A stretch of DNA of 64,000 bases from Imbricaverruca yamaguchii (GCA_034440575.1 JAOTOL010001149.1:62001-126000); one strand, 5' to 3'. Counted from the first letter of the stretch, positions 43,487 to 55,424 are shown. The notes: a model not told the origin generated them from the sequence alone. Translations and numbers: made by a program.

Positions 43487-44434
43487 ATGGTTTCGACCAG
43501 GATGCAGGCACTAGAGGAAGAAATTAGGACCCTTAAGGCAGAGGTTTCCAATCTCAAGGCTGCCCTTGCTGCACAGGGTAGGCAAGATAAAGCAACAAGG
43601 GGTCACTCCGTAGCAGGGACATCATATGCCCAGGTGGTCGCAGGCCACCAGGTAGCTGAGGCTTCCCCTACTGTGGAGGTGGCTGGGATCTCTCAGAAGG
43701 GGAGCTTTAATAGCGAACAGAGGAGGGGTAGTTCTGGTAGGTCACAGGAGGGGAAGTGGCATGAGGTCAGGGGGTGGAGGATTTGGAGACGCGAACCTAA
43801 GGAAAAGGTTAGTGAGTGGCAGGTGGCAGGTGGTAGGAGCGGGAGGAAGTCTAGCCAACCGGCCCAGCGGGCAGGCATAGTAACAACAAATATGTTCCAG
43901 GCATTGGATGACTGCCCCCAGGATAGCAGTAGTAAGGAGTCAGTGCTGGTCATAGGAGACTCTCGTGTGCGATATTTAGAGCGGGTATTTTGTAAAGGTA
44001 GGAGGGACAGGAGGTGCATCACCAGGCCTGGTGCCAAGGTAAAGGACCTGGTACCTGCGGTGGCACAGGTCACCAGTGATCACCAGTTTAACACCGTCAT
44101 AGTGCATGTAGGGGTAAATAACATAGGTCAGACTAGGAGTGAGGAGCTTCTGCGGGAGTACAGGGCCCTTCTGGCCACCCTGAAGGGTACCAATAGAGTC
44201 ATTATAACAGGAATTTTGCCTAGGGCTAGAGCCTCCCCTGAGTGGAGCTCTAGGACACTGGCAGCTAACGCCAGGGTAGGAAAGCTCTGCCATGAGCTAG
44301 GCTTTACATTTGTAGACGAGTGGAGCAGGTTTTATGCATCGTGGGACCTCTATCAGAGGGATGGCCTGCACTTTTCTGAGAAGGGGGTCCATGTGTTAGG
44401 CAAAGTATACAAGCATGTCCTTCAGGGAAACTAG
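43487..44434 (+). CDS. CR1 ORF1: coiled coil + SGNH/GDSL esterase-like protein
   Basis: 315 intact codons. Residues about 5-40 form a leucine-heptad coiled coil (MQALEEEIRTLKAEVSNLKA), likely for oligomerisation. A Gly/Ser/Arg-rich linker reaches residue 150. Residues about 152-315 form an SGNH-hydrolase-type domain: block I VLVIGDS with candidate nucleophile Ser159, a Gly-containing turn (RPGAKV), HVGVNN at 207-212 with the Asn of block III, and block V D292-G-L-H295 as the Asp-His pair. An esterase domain in ORF1 is described for CR1-like elements; its substrate and role in retrotransposition are not settled. It would act in the ribonucleoprotein with ORF2. Confidence 0.9.
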   Translation: MVSTRMQALEEEIRTLKAEVSNLKAALAAQGRQDKATRGHSVAGTSYAQVVAGHQVAEASPTVEVAGISQKGSFNSEQRRGSSGRSQEGKWHEVRGWRIWRREPKEKVSEWQVAGGRSGRKSSQPAQRAGIVTTNMFQALDDCPQDSSSKESVLVIGDSRVRYLERVFCKGRRDRRCITRPGAKVKDLVPAVAQVTSDHQFNTVIVHVGVNNIGQTRSEELLREYRALLATLKGTNRVIITGILPRARASPEWSSRTLAANARVGKLCHELGFTFVDEWSRFYASWDLYQRDGLHFSEKGVHVLGKVYKHVLQGN

Positions 44435-44442
44435 GAAATGGG

Positions 44443-47442
44443 GTGGGGAGGGATGAAATTGCATTGCCAACTCAGGAATATTCCAATAGTGTCAGCCAAG
44501 GCAATATAACCTCAAAGTCTGCAAATAGGGACAGCAGCAACTCAAGGGGACAGAGTTATAGTTCATCTAGTGATAAAAGAACTCCTCAATATAAAAAAGT
44601 CAAAGGTGGTTATGGAGCATTCGTTAAGTGTATGATGTTTAATGCTCAGAGTATCCGTTCCAAATTTGATGAGTTCAAGTGTTATGTTGCTGAGGAGGAA
44701 CCGGATTTTGTTTGCATTACGGAGGCATGGGTCAGTGAAGGGTATTTTGGAGATAACTTACAGGGCTATGAGATCCAGGGATACAATATGTTTTCGTGCA
44801 ATAGGGGTCCAGCAATGAAAGGGGGTGGTGTAATGCTCTATATGAATAGCTTATTCAGTTCTCAAAAAGTAGCAGGTGGGGATAAAAATGTGTCTGTGGA
44901 GTCCATTTGGCTTGATGTCACTGTGGGAAAAGGCAACAGCAATACTCTTAGGATAGGAGCTTTCTACCGATAAGGAAACCTGCCACATTCTCAGCAACTG
45001 GAGCTTGACAAGGTGATTTGTGAGGAAATCAGTAGAAACTTTAAGAGGAAGTGCCTTATTCTCGGTGACTTTAATCTAAAAGGTTATGAAAATGCTGGTG
45101 TTGGCACCCCATCATGCAAAATGTTTAGGAAATGCCTTGAAGAGGACCTGTTCTTACACCAGTTTGTATCGGAACCTACCAGGCATGGTTCATTCTTGGA
45201 CCTTGTATTCTCGGATTTAAGTGACTTGGTTCAAGACTTGACTGTAGGCGATACTCTGGGAAAAAGTGACCATAACATAGTTAGATTCAAGGCACATGTA
45301 GGGGAAATTATCAAGGATAATTTGGTAAAGGTTCCAAATTTCAGCAGAGCAGACTTTAACGGCATGAGAGCGGCTTTAAGTGCCATCAGATGGGAAGAAG
45401 AATTCTCCAATTTAAATGCCTGTGAAATGTGGGAAAAGTTCAAATCTTACTTGAAGGAAACTCAGATTAGACATGTCCCCCAAAAGCAAAGACGCAAAAA
45501 GGGTAGGAAAGCCAGCATGGCTTACACAAGACGTGATAAAAGCAATTAAGGCAAAGAAAACTGCATTTAGAGTTTTTAAAGAAGCCTCAAATGTCGTTAA
45601 TCTAAAGGCGTATCGAAAAGCTAGAGACACTGTGAAGCAAAAAACCAGAGCAGCAAAGCGAGCAAAAGAACTGGATTTAGCTAGAAACTGTAATGGGGAC
45701 AGTAAAAAGTTCTTTAGTTTCTACAAGCTGAGTAAAGTTTCTAGCACAATTGGTCCAATGGAAGTAAACGGGACTACATTGGGTGAGGATAGTGAGATGG
45801 TTGAGGAGCTGAGCAAGCAGTTCAAATCAGTGTTTACATTGGAAGATATGACCAATCTGCCGACCATACACCATAGTTCAGTGACATGGGATCTGACAAA
45901 TGATGTTGATTTCATTGATAGTGATGTTGTTTACAATCATATCAGGAAAATAAAGCCAAATAAGGCAGCAGGACCTGATGAAATTTATGCTAGGGTGTTG
46001 CGGGAAACTGAAAAGGAACTGGCATTTCCACTTAGTATAATATTTTGTAGATCAGTTTCACATAATGAAATTCCAACCGATTGGAAAAGGGCAAATGTAG
46101 TTCCTATTTTCAAGAAAGGAGAAAGGGAAAGTTGAAAACTATAGGCCAATAAGTCTCACATCCCTAGGTGCAAGGTACTCGAATCAATTATCAAGGATAG
46201 AATAGTTAGTTATCTGGAAGGTAGCAGATTGATTCAAAATACTCAACATGGGTTTAGAAAAGGACGATCGTGTCTCACAAACCTCTTGGACTTTTTGAAC
46301 TACGCCACAGAACAATTTGATCAGGGAAATCAGGTTGATGTAGCATATCTTGACTTTAGTAAGGCCTTTGACAAGGTACCCCATAAACGGTTAATGATAC
46401 AGCTTCAGTCCCATGGTATTGCAGGTAGCATCTTAAAATGGATAGAGTTGTGGCTTTCAGATAGACAGCAAAGAGTGATGCTAAATGGTACAAAGTCATC
46501 ATGGCAAAATGTTCTTAGTGGAGTCCCCCAGGGGGTCAGTACTAGGGCCATTACTGTTCATTATATTTGTTAATAACATTGAAAGTGGCCTAAGCAGTAA
46601 AGTTTTGAAATTTGCGGATGATTTGAAGGTCTTTAGGGCAATAACAGGTCAGAATGAGCATATCTCGCTGCAAAAAAGACTTAGACGAACTTGTTAAGTG
46701 GTCCGAAGAATGGCAAATGAAATTTAACTTTGATAAGTGCAAAATCATGCATGTAGGTAAGCAGCATATGAAGGATCCATACTTGATGGGTGGCCAAGTG
46801 CTATCAGTGACTCAACAGGAGAAGGATTTAGGTGTTATTCTAAACACAAAACTGGGGGCATCAGAACAGACCAAGGAAGCCAGGAAGAAGGCACTGAGAA
46901 TGCTCGGGGCAATAAATAGGAATGTATCATACAGAAGTGAGGAAGTGATCAGGAAGCTTTACTGTGCATACGTCAGGCCACATTTGGAATACTGCATCCA
47001 AGCTTGGTCTCCTAGCTATGAAAAAGATTGTTGGCTTTTGGAGAGAGTACAAAAGAGGGCTACAAAAATGGTTAATGGCATAAGCAACCTAGCATATGAG
47101 GAAATATTGAAGAAATTGAATATGTTTTCACTTAGATATAGAAGGCTGAGAGGAGATCTCATCGAGGTCTTTAAATTTGTAAATGGTCTGGAGAGGGGAT
47201 ACCTTGGGGAAATGTTTGAATTTAACAGAAATGATGCAATTAGAGGTCATAAAATCAAAATTAAAGTTAAACACAGCAGAACAAGGTTAAGGCAAGCTTT
47301 CTTCACCAACAGGGTAGTGGAACACTGGAACCAGCTGCCAGAAAACATCGTCAGTAGCAGCACATTGAACATCTTTAAAAACAGCATAGACAATCATTAT
47401 AAGAATATAGGGCTTGCTTTTCAGTATTACAGGGAGGGCTGA
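44443..47442 (+). pseudogene. CR1 ORF2 with one nonsense and about five frameshifts
   Basis: Opens MGRDEIALPTQEYS just after ORF1, a leader absent from copy 1. The endonuclease is intact up to a TAA at 44971-44973 (TCA in copy 1). Frame losses follow near 45499 (2 bases), 46126 (2 bases) and 46168 (1 base), and one-base gains occur in a G run near 46535 and an A run near 46675. The RT motifs YLDFSKAFDKV, GVPQG and FADD are still recognisable in pieces. Most lesions are in homopolymers, so consensus error should be considered for some of them. As written it cannot make ORF2 protein. Confidence 0.93.
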
Positions 47443-47545
47443 TTGACAGTTTTGGTGGGCAATTTGTTCAGTGTACAGAGTGCAACCAAGAAGGGCCCGT
47501 GTGGCTCATAGTTGCACTAATCTTTTATGTCTTTATGTCTTTATG

Positions 47546-48154
47546 CACATTAAAAATGGAACCTTGTTGAACAATGCACTTTGTTAATTCCAATTACAGG
47601 AAGTAGAAGTGAAGAGGTTCCCACAACATCCATCGGCAAAAAGCGACATAAAGGTAATCACGAACGAGGAATATTGACGACAGTTTAGTGTGTGGGTGAA
47701 GACAACGAAACGTGGGCGCAAAAGGTATACAGATTGCCATTTGAGACATCGTAGGTCAACCATGAGATTACTGCTATGACGCGCTACTTGTAGCATGCAC
47801 CGGTAAACCGACTATTACTACAGTTAAAGAGGTCATTACATCATGAACGAGGTGGCCAGCATAACCGGTACTCACCATGACCAGCAATGTCTTGAAATAG
47901 TGCAGCACTCGCTGACCAGCGGAGGCAAATTCCGACCAGGCTTTCATGTTGCGCTGATTACTTGACAGAGTTTAATGCTAATTTTATACCTCGATGACTC
48001 CGTTCGCGCCCTGGTTATGACCGCAGGGTGCTCCCGAGTTATGGCTTTCCAATGCAGTTTGGAGTCGATATTGATCGGACAGCGCTACTCCGCGCTACAG
48101 CTTCCATCGGCGCCGTCCCGTAAATGCGACGCCCGCGTGCTTTGTGCGCTCTGT
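47546..48154. other. Mostly unassigned
   Basis: Holds only the possible short exon at 47876-47947. Confidence 0.4.
47876..47947 (-). CDS. Possible first coding exon of an unknown gene
   Basis: Twenty-four codons from an ATG at 47947 (MKAWSEFASAGQRVLHYFKT...) run directly into a consensus donor, ATG|GTGAGT, in phase 0. Third positions favour G or C like the alpha-SNAP exons. I recognise no family, and no second exon is evident below 47876, so this may be chance. Confidence 0.2.
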
Positions 48155-48355
48155 TGGTGCACTCTCTAGGTGCACTCTCTTGGTGCACTCTCCTGGTGCA
48201 CTTTCTTGGTACGTTATCTCGGTGCACTCTCTTGGTGCACTCTCCTGGTGCACTCTCTTGGTACATTCTCTTGGTGCACTCTCTTGGTGCACTCTCCTGG
48301 TGCACTCTCTTGGTGCACTCTCTGGTGCATTCTCTTGGTGCACTCTATTGGTGTT
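48155..48355. repeat. 13-bp minisatellite (TTGGTGCACTCTC)
   Basis: About fifteen copies of a 13-bp unit with T/C and CTTG/CCTG variants; several frames remain open in both strands only because of it. Confidence 0.95.
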
Positions 48356-48956
48356 TATAGAAACACAACAGGTGGGCTGGGCCAACATGGTCTGCAGCTA
48401 TTTCCCGCAGTTTGCTGGTTTATTCCACTTTTTCCTTTCACTTCATATTGCAAAACTTGAGTACCCTCCAGCACCATTTGGGAAATTGCAGGTAATTTAT
48501 TGTTCCAGAGAATGAACACATGGAGCAACCACAACAATATTTGATTCCTTGCTTGTGATTCCGCTCCTTGTATGCTTTGTTCCTGCTCATGTACAATAAA
48601 CTAGGCGTGAGTAGTAGTACATGTGATTCGAAGTTAATTTGTGTGCTTTTGCAACATATGGTGCTGCTAATGAAAATTGCGTTGCACCTTGCGCTCAACA
48701 CTGTTAACGTTCAATGTTTTGCCTTGCATTGTTACTTAAAACATTGCTTATTCTTGTTGGCGTAGCTACCATTGCGTATTTTAACATAACGAATCTTATG
48801 TATATTACATTTTTGAAAGCGGATCGGATAACTTGGATATATCTGGAAATATTTTACATATTGAATGCATGTATCTCTTCGGTAAACATATTGATTCGGA
48901 TTGAGTGGCTCATACGGTTACGAATGGGACCGAATTTCAGGACTTCAATATGCGTG
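48356..48956. other. Unassigned
   Basis: AT-rich spacer between two 13-bp minisatellites; no gene. Confidence 0.4.
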
Positions 48957-49802
48957 ATGTTTTACTGTGATGCCCTACTGTGATGCTCTACTGTGATGCC
49001 CTGCTGCGATACTTTACCGTGATGTTCTACTGTGATGTTCTACTGTGATGTTCTACTGAGATGCTCTACCGTGATGTTTTACTGTGATGTTCTATCGTGA
49101 TGTTCTACCGTGATGTTCTACTGTGATGCCCTACTGTGCTGCTCTACTGTGATGCCCTACCGCGATACTTTACCGTGATGTTCTACTGTGATGTTCTACT
49201 GCGATGCTCTACCGTGATGTTCTACTGTGATGTTCTACTGCGATGCTCTACCGTGATGTTCTACTGTGATGTTCTACTGCGATGTCCTACTGTGATGTTC
49301 TACTGTGATGTTCTACTGTGATGTTCTACTGAGATGCTCTACCGTGATGTTTTACTGTGATGTTCTACTGCGAGGTTCTTCTGTGATGTTCTACTGTGAT
49401 GTTCTACTGCGATGCTCTACCGTGATGTTCTACCGTGATGTTCTACTGCGATGTTCTACTGTGATGTTCTACTGTGAAGTTCTACTGTGATGTTCTACTG
49501 TGATGTTCTACCGTGATGTTCTACCGTGATGTTCTACCGTGATGTTCTACTGTGATGCCATACTGTGATGCTCTACTGTGATGCCCTACCGCGATACTTT
49601 ACCGTAATGTTCTACTGTGATGTTCTACTGCGATGTTCTACTGTGATGCTCTACTGTGATGTTCTACTGGGATGTTCTATCGTGATGTTCTACCGTGATG
49701 TTCTACTGTGATGCCCTACTGTGCTGCTCTACTGTGATGCCCTACCGCGATACTTTACCGTGATGTTCTACTGTGATGTTCTCCTGCGATGTTCTACTGT
49801 GG
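48957..49802. repeat. 13-bp minisatellite (TACTGTGATGTTC)
   Basis: About 65 copies of a 13-bp unit with a higher-order pattern: a block of variants (GATGCCCTACTGTGCTGCTC, then GCGATACTTTACCG) recurs near 48970, 49130, 49550 and 49720. Three units make a 39-base, 13-codon cycle, giving spurious YCDVLLRCSTVMF ORFs. Confidence 0.96.
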
Positions 49803-49829
49803 ATGAGTGGGCCGACGCTACGGTCCAGG

Positions 49830-50457
49830 ACAGCTCTTGGCCGATGCTGGGGACCAGGCCCGGTCGTTGGCCGATGCTACAGACCAGGACAGTCGGCCGG
49901 TGCTACAAACCAGGACAGTCGGCCGATGCTACAGACGAGGACAGTCGGCCGATGCTACAGACGAGGACAGTCGACCGATGCTACAGACCAGGACAGTCTA
50001 CCGATGCTACAGACCAGGACAGCCAGCCTATGCTGCAGACCAGGACAGTCGGCCGATGCTACAGACGAGAACAGTCGACCGATGCTACAGACGATGACAG
50101 TCGACCGATGCTACAGACGAGGACAGTCGGCTGATGCTACAAACGAGGACAGTCGGCCGATGCTACAGAACTGCACAGTCGGCCGGTACTACAGACCAGG
50201 ACAGTCGACCTATGCTACAGACCAGGACAGTCGACTGATGCTACAGACCAGGACAGTCGACCGATGCTACAGACCAGGACAGTCGACCGATGCTGCAGAC
50301 CAGGACAGTCGGCCGATGCTTCAGACGAGGACAGTCGGCTGATGCTACAAACGAGGACAGTCGGCCGATGCTACAGAACTGCACAGTCGGCCGGTACTAC
50401 AGACCAGGACAGTCGACCTATGCTACAGACCAGGACAGTCGGCTTATGCTACAGACC
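49830..50457. repeat. 26-bp minisatellite
   Basis: About 23 copies of GACCAGGACAGTCGGCCGAT plus GCTACA, abutting the 13-bp array. A block of several units (50126-50220 and 50330-50425, including GAACTGCACAGTCGGCCGGT) is itself duplicated, showing segmental expansion. The 189-codon ORF across it is not a gene. Confidence 0.96.
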
Positions 50458-50584
50458 AAGTCAGGCGTGGTTTTGAGGTGGACCCACCAGCCACTCCATC
50501 TCCTGTTGTGGCGCATTATACCGGCCCGTTGAGTGGCCTGTAGCTGGCGACGATCAGTGTTCACACGCCATGCGACTGACCCGT

Positions 50585-50800
50585 GGTGAGCCGGGCAGCG
50601 TCACCACACCGACATCAGCTCCGACTGACGCTGTGACGGCAGCGTCACCACACCGACATCAGCTCCGACTGACGCTGTGACGGCAGTGTCCTCACGCCAC
50701 TGGTCTGAGGTGAGCCGGGCAGCGTCACCACACCGACATCAGCTCCGACTGACGCTGTGACGGCAGTGTGCACACACGCCACTAGTCTGTGGTGAGCCGG
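50585..50800. repeat. 44-bp-core minisatellite
   Basis: Three full copies of a core CGTCACCACACCGACATCAG plus CTCCGACTGACGCTGTGACG, with partial linkers GTGAGCCGGGCAG and TCACGCCACT. Confidence 0.9.
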
Positions 50801-51160
50801 ACAGTGTCACCACGCCGATCAGCCCAGACTAGCGCTGTGACGGCTAGACCCAGCCGACCATTACCGGGCGGCCGCCACCACAGCCGTCCAATTATTCAGA
50901 CGGCCGGGCGCGCTCACCGCTGGCGGAGTCCCGGCTGGCCCATCGTCGGAGGCGACGCTCAGGCCGACGCCGTCGACGCGCCGCGCCCCGAGGAGAGCCG
51001 ACTACCCCATCCCTCCCCCGTGAGTTGGCGCCGCCGGCGACCAGGCCGGTGGCGACACCAGACGAGCGCGGCGTCTGAGGAGAGCCGGCGATGGACCACG
51101 GACCGACAGAGCCGCTGCGACCCGGCGGCCAGTAGGAGCGTTGGCCGTGCAGAACACGTA
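50801..51160. other. CpG-rich unassigned segment
   Basis: Very GC- and CpG-rich, following the 44-bp array. Open on the plus strand (50789-51205) but the translation is Arg/Pro-rich and matches nothing known; probably the flank of the minisatellite or a CpG island. Confidence 0.35.
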
Positions 51161-51454
51161 GTTGCGAAGAAGATTATTTTGCTTATATTTTCATCCTTCA
51201 GCTAGAGTAATTCTGCGTTAGGCTCAGTCATTTTTTGGGGAGGCAGGGAAGAATGCGGAGGGGGTTTGTTCACCGTTTGCCAATAGAAATGGTTGGTTCT
51301 TAATTTTAGCATGCGAATTCGTTTTGTGATGACAACGCCCAACAACATTTCCCATCAACTTTTTCTGTGAGGCATTTAAGGGTGAAGTTTGCTGGGGCAT
51401 GGTGAACGGACGTAATATGGGCCAACTAATCCCGTTAGTCAAATGGGTATATAT

Positions 51455-52234
<780 letters not shown>

Positions 52235-52440
52235 TTTGGTGTGAACAGTTGTATGCTGGTTTTGTGACTCGTCGACTGCTTTGGCTATTCAAATTCACCA
52301 ACCAGTCACGCCGATTTGTCGTGGGCGAAAAGCAGATACAGGTGGGATTCGAACCAACACACTTCCTTCGAATGCTTGTTTTGCAAAGAAAACATGTGAA
52401 CTTTGCGTGTGTCCCCCTTCCAGATGAGAAACTGTTAGGA
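52235..52440 (-). mobile_element. tRNA-derived SINE, family 1, inverted diverged copy
   Basis: On the minus strand: B box GGTTCGAATCCCACCTG, then CGCCCACGACAAATCGGCGT, then GTCGACGAGTCACAAAACCA, matching the body and tail of the SINEs at 7821 and 52811. The A-box region is diverged. It lies about 400 bases from the fresh copy at 52811 in opposite orientation. Confidence 0.8.
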
Positions 52441-52810
52441 CAGATTTATTCACCTCATGTGATAGTGCGTGCTCAAACTATATGAAAGTAAAGAGACTAA
52501 CTCACAAAAAACCACAAATACAACCACAAAATATCGTTTCCACGTCACGGACCTCTATGAAAGAGCAAATCCTAGAGCGTCTTACGCTCCGGAAACCAAA
52601 ACCAGTGTAACAATCCTACAACACGTATAGCCCAGCAAACACTATGAGTTGATTGCACAGCTGGCAGCATTTATTCGAGCCTTTGGGGTTACTTTCACAT
52701 CACCTGGGAGGTAAAAACAACCACTCCAAGCCGACGCCGAAGCAACGGAAGTACCACCTGTCACTCGTGGGCGCTCCGTTGGCTCACCTAAGGCCCCCTT
52801 CCGACCAACG

Positions 52811-52977
52811 GGGGACGAGTAGCCTGGTGGTAAGTTGCTCGTCTCACAATCGAAAGGTTGTGGGTTCGAGTCTCACCTGCCGCTACTCTTCGCCCGCGAC
52901 CAATCGGCGTGAGAGATTGGCGACACTGCATGACTCAACGGTCGATGTGTCGTAAAAACCAACAACCAACCAACCAA
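52811..52977 (+). mobile_element. tRNA-derived SINE, family 1, with 15-bp target duplication
   Basis: tRNA-like head GGGGACGAGTAGCCTGGTGG (A box TAGCCTGGTGG), B box GGTTCGAGTCT near 52863, body CGCGACCAATCGGCGTGAGA, tail CCAACAACCAACCAACCAA. Flanked by the perfect 15-bp direct repeat CCCTTCCGACCAACG (52796-52810 and 52978-52992), which proves retrotransposition by an endonuclease-priming LINE. No internal loss. Confidence 0.95.
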
Positions 52978-52992
52978 CCCTTCCGACCAACG

Positions 52993-53524
52993 TTGAGGAG
53001 GGAGGGGGTGGGGGAGTGCACCCATGCTCAACGCTCTAAGAGGCTTGCTCGGTCCTCTCCACCAAATCCCAATCTAAGGCCTCCCCTTTTACCACATCAC
53101 CTCTGGAATACCCGCCTTCCACTTCCCGTCCGTTCTCCCCTTCCTCCTCGCCTCATCCCCCACACGCACCATTATCACCATCACCTCCAAATTCCTCATC
53201 TCCACCACCTCCCTTCCTGATTCATGTCCACTTCCCGTGAGCTAGGCCTCCTCTTCACCTTCAAAATATACTTCCGCACCTACATTACCGTCCCTCCCCC
53301 CCCAAAAAAAAAACAATGACCGGTCAAAATCCGTAATATGAGCCCACAGCACCAGATGGCAGAAAGCCGCGCCGACGATGCAAAGCGAGCGCGACTGGCC
53401 CAGATGGAAAACGCCCCTGGCGAGGGGCTGCCAGGGCATGATGGGTAAAGCTTCTCCCTCAAGCTCGGCCACCTAATCGCCGCGAAGGCGAGTGGAGGGG
53501 CCGACGGGAGCATCCCTCGCGACA
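52993..53524. other. Unassigned; pyrimidine-rich
   Basis: C/T-rich plus strand near 53070-53230 and a C8A9-type run near 53290-53310. No gene. Confidence 0.4.
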
Positions 53525-54385
53525 TGTGAGATGGGTACTCCCCTGCAGCCGCCGCCGCCATGTGAGATGAATCCTCCCCTGCAGCCGCCGCCGACATGTG
53601 AGATGAATCCTCCCCTGCGGCCGCCATCGCCATGTGAGATGAGTCCTCCCCTGCAGGCGCCGCCGACATGTGAGATGAATCCTCCCCTGCGGCCGCCATC
53701 GCCATGTGAGATGAGTCCTCCCCTGCAGCCGCCGCCGCCATGTGAGATGAATCATCCCCTGCAGCCGCCGCCGCCATGTGAGATGAATCCTCCCCTGCAG
53801 CCGCCGCCGCCATGTGAGATGAATCCTCCCCTGCAGCCGACGCCGCCATGTGAGATGAGTCCTCCCCTGCAGCCGCCGCCGCCATGTGAGATGAATCCTC
53901 CCCTGCAGCCGCCGCCGCCATGTGAGATGAATCCTCCCCTGCAGCCGCCGCCGCCATGTGAGATGAATCCTCCCCTGCAGCCGACGCCGCCATGTGAGAT
54001 GAGTCCTCCCCTGCAGCCGCCGCCGCCATGTGAGATGAATCCTCCCTGCAGCCGCCGCCGCCATGTGAGATGGGTTCTCCCCTGCAGCCGCCGCCGCCAT
54101 GTGAGATGAATCCTCCCTGCAGCCGCCGCCGCCATGTGAGATGAGTCCTCCCCTGCGGCCGCCGCCGCCATGTGAGATGGGTCCTCCCCTGCGGCCGCCG
54201 CCGCCATGTGAGATGGGTCCTCCCCTGCGGCCGCCGCCGCCATGTGAGATTGGTCCTCCCCTGCAGCCGCCGCCGCCATGTGAGATGAGTCCTCCCCTGC
54301 AGCCGCCGCCGCCATGTGAGATGAATCCTCCCCTGCAGCCGCCGCCGCCATGTGAGATGAATCCTCCCCTGCGGCCGCCGCCCCC
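53525..54385. repeat. 36-bp minisatellite
   Basis: About 24 copies of a unit (CCTCCCCTGCAGCCGCCGCC, GCCATGTGAGATGAAT). 36 is a multiple of 3 and no frame has a stop, so 12-residue repeats (PPPCEMNPPLQP on the plus strand, AAAAGEDSSHMA on the minus) arise in all frames. Two units are 35 bp, which breaks each frame. Codons are conserved no better than other positions by eye, so I do not call a gene. Confidence 0.95.
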
Positions 54386-55424
54386 ACAGCTGGGTGTCCC
54401 TCAAAAGCGGGGACTGCCGGGGTCAGGATATACACCGGGGGGGGCGCACCGCGGTCTCGCCCGAGAACACAATGGCTCGGCGCTGGTCGAAGCCGGTTCT
54501 CGGAGTCCTCGGTGGACTCTGCTCCTACACAAGGTACAAATGCGCCGTTTGAATCCCTGTCGCCCCTTTACAGTCAGCAATCATTTTGTCACGTAGCTTT
54601 CCCTGCACTGTATACATAAACCAAAACAGACGGCATCTGTGATACGTTTCGAAACCTAATGGAACCATTGACTTGCCCACCATTGATGATTTTTTTACAC
54701 TGGATCTGTAGAGGTTATATAATGAGTGCCTAAGATCTCCAGAGGGTTCCTAGGAACCAGCGTTGCATAGCAGTAGTGTGGGTACAGGAAGTAAAGCTTA
54801 GAACATAACATATAGTATCCATTAAAGTTATTTTGTCTTCCACAAATATCTCTGGTCTGACACTATTGCTCACGGTGGGGTGTTTCTAGCTATGCAACAC
54901 AGCGCTGCCGGGAATAATTAGCGCTGAAAATGAACCTGTAGGTCGTGGTTGCGCTTGGTTTACTTTTTAACCGCCGTGTTTTTACTGTGTGCCCTATCTG
55001 CCTCCGTCCTGAAGTTGGGCTTCCGACCACTGGAGAAACTCTTGAATTGATGTTGAGGAAGACCAATTAGGAAGTAACTTCCATATCTGGTTGCATTATC
55101 AAAACAGTGCTATATTTGGGTCCCGCCCACATCGACGGTACCTGAAATAAGCGGAAAGGAAAATGCTTGATGAACGCGCACAGTTTTTTTTCGTGCCAAT
55201 GATGTTAAATCGTCAATGTCAATGGAAACATTTACCTCTCTCCTAGAATGTGCCACCGAATGCATTCCTGGAGCCACCGGGTCCCCTCATGGTATACCAG
55301 GTCAATGGTATATGCAAAAGTGTCATGATGTCTTACGAGCTGTGGACGCGCCTGTAGAGCATTTATCTGTAGCAACACCAGCACGAATGTAATAGAACTC
55401 AGACGTTCTAGGCCTGACGTGCGC
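54386..55424. other. Unassigned
   Basis: No feature recognised. Confidence 0.4.

Larger units (their letters stand above)
42870..47545 (+). mobile_element. CR1-type LINE, copy 2 (full length, ORF2 decayed)
   Basis: Same 5' start (TTTATCTCATAAGCATTTTC), ORF1, ORF2 and (TTTATGTC)n tail as copy 1. It lacks the 325-bp 5' UTR duplication and the internal 3'-end insertion, so it shows the normal layout: ORF1 stop at 44434 and ORF2 opening only 8 bases later at 44443. The 5' UTR keeps a segment (near 42940-42965) missing from copy 1. No target duplication is seen, as is common for this group. Confidence 0.95.

Noticed and set aside
49773..50342. 189-codon repeat ORF and neighbouring YCDVLLRC-type ORFs
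   Set aside because: Products of 26-bp and 13-bp tandem arrays; no codon-level constraint visible.
48957..50457. Regular arrays considered as CRISPR
   Set aside because: Units are contiguous tandem repeats without unique spacers, in an animal-type genome.
52855..52880. Genuine tRNA genes at the B-box sites (7004, 7874, 52863)
   Set aside because: No acceptor-stem pairing or complete cloverleaf is evident; each is followed by a shared non-tRNA body and A/C-rich tail, so they are SINE heads.
53280..54404. 374-codon minus-strand ORF and 205-codon plus-strand ORF with 12-residue repeats
   Set aside because: Both strands and all frames are open over a 36-bp minisatellite, and 35-bp units break each frame. 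No non-repeat domain flanks it.
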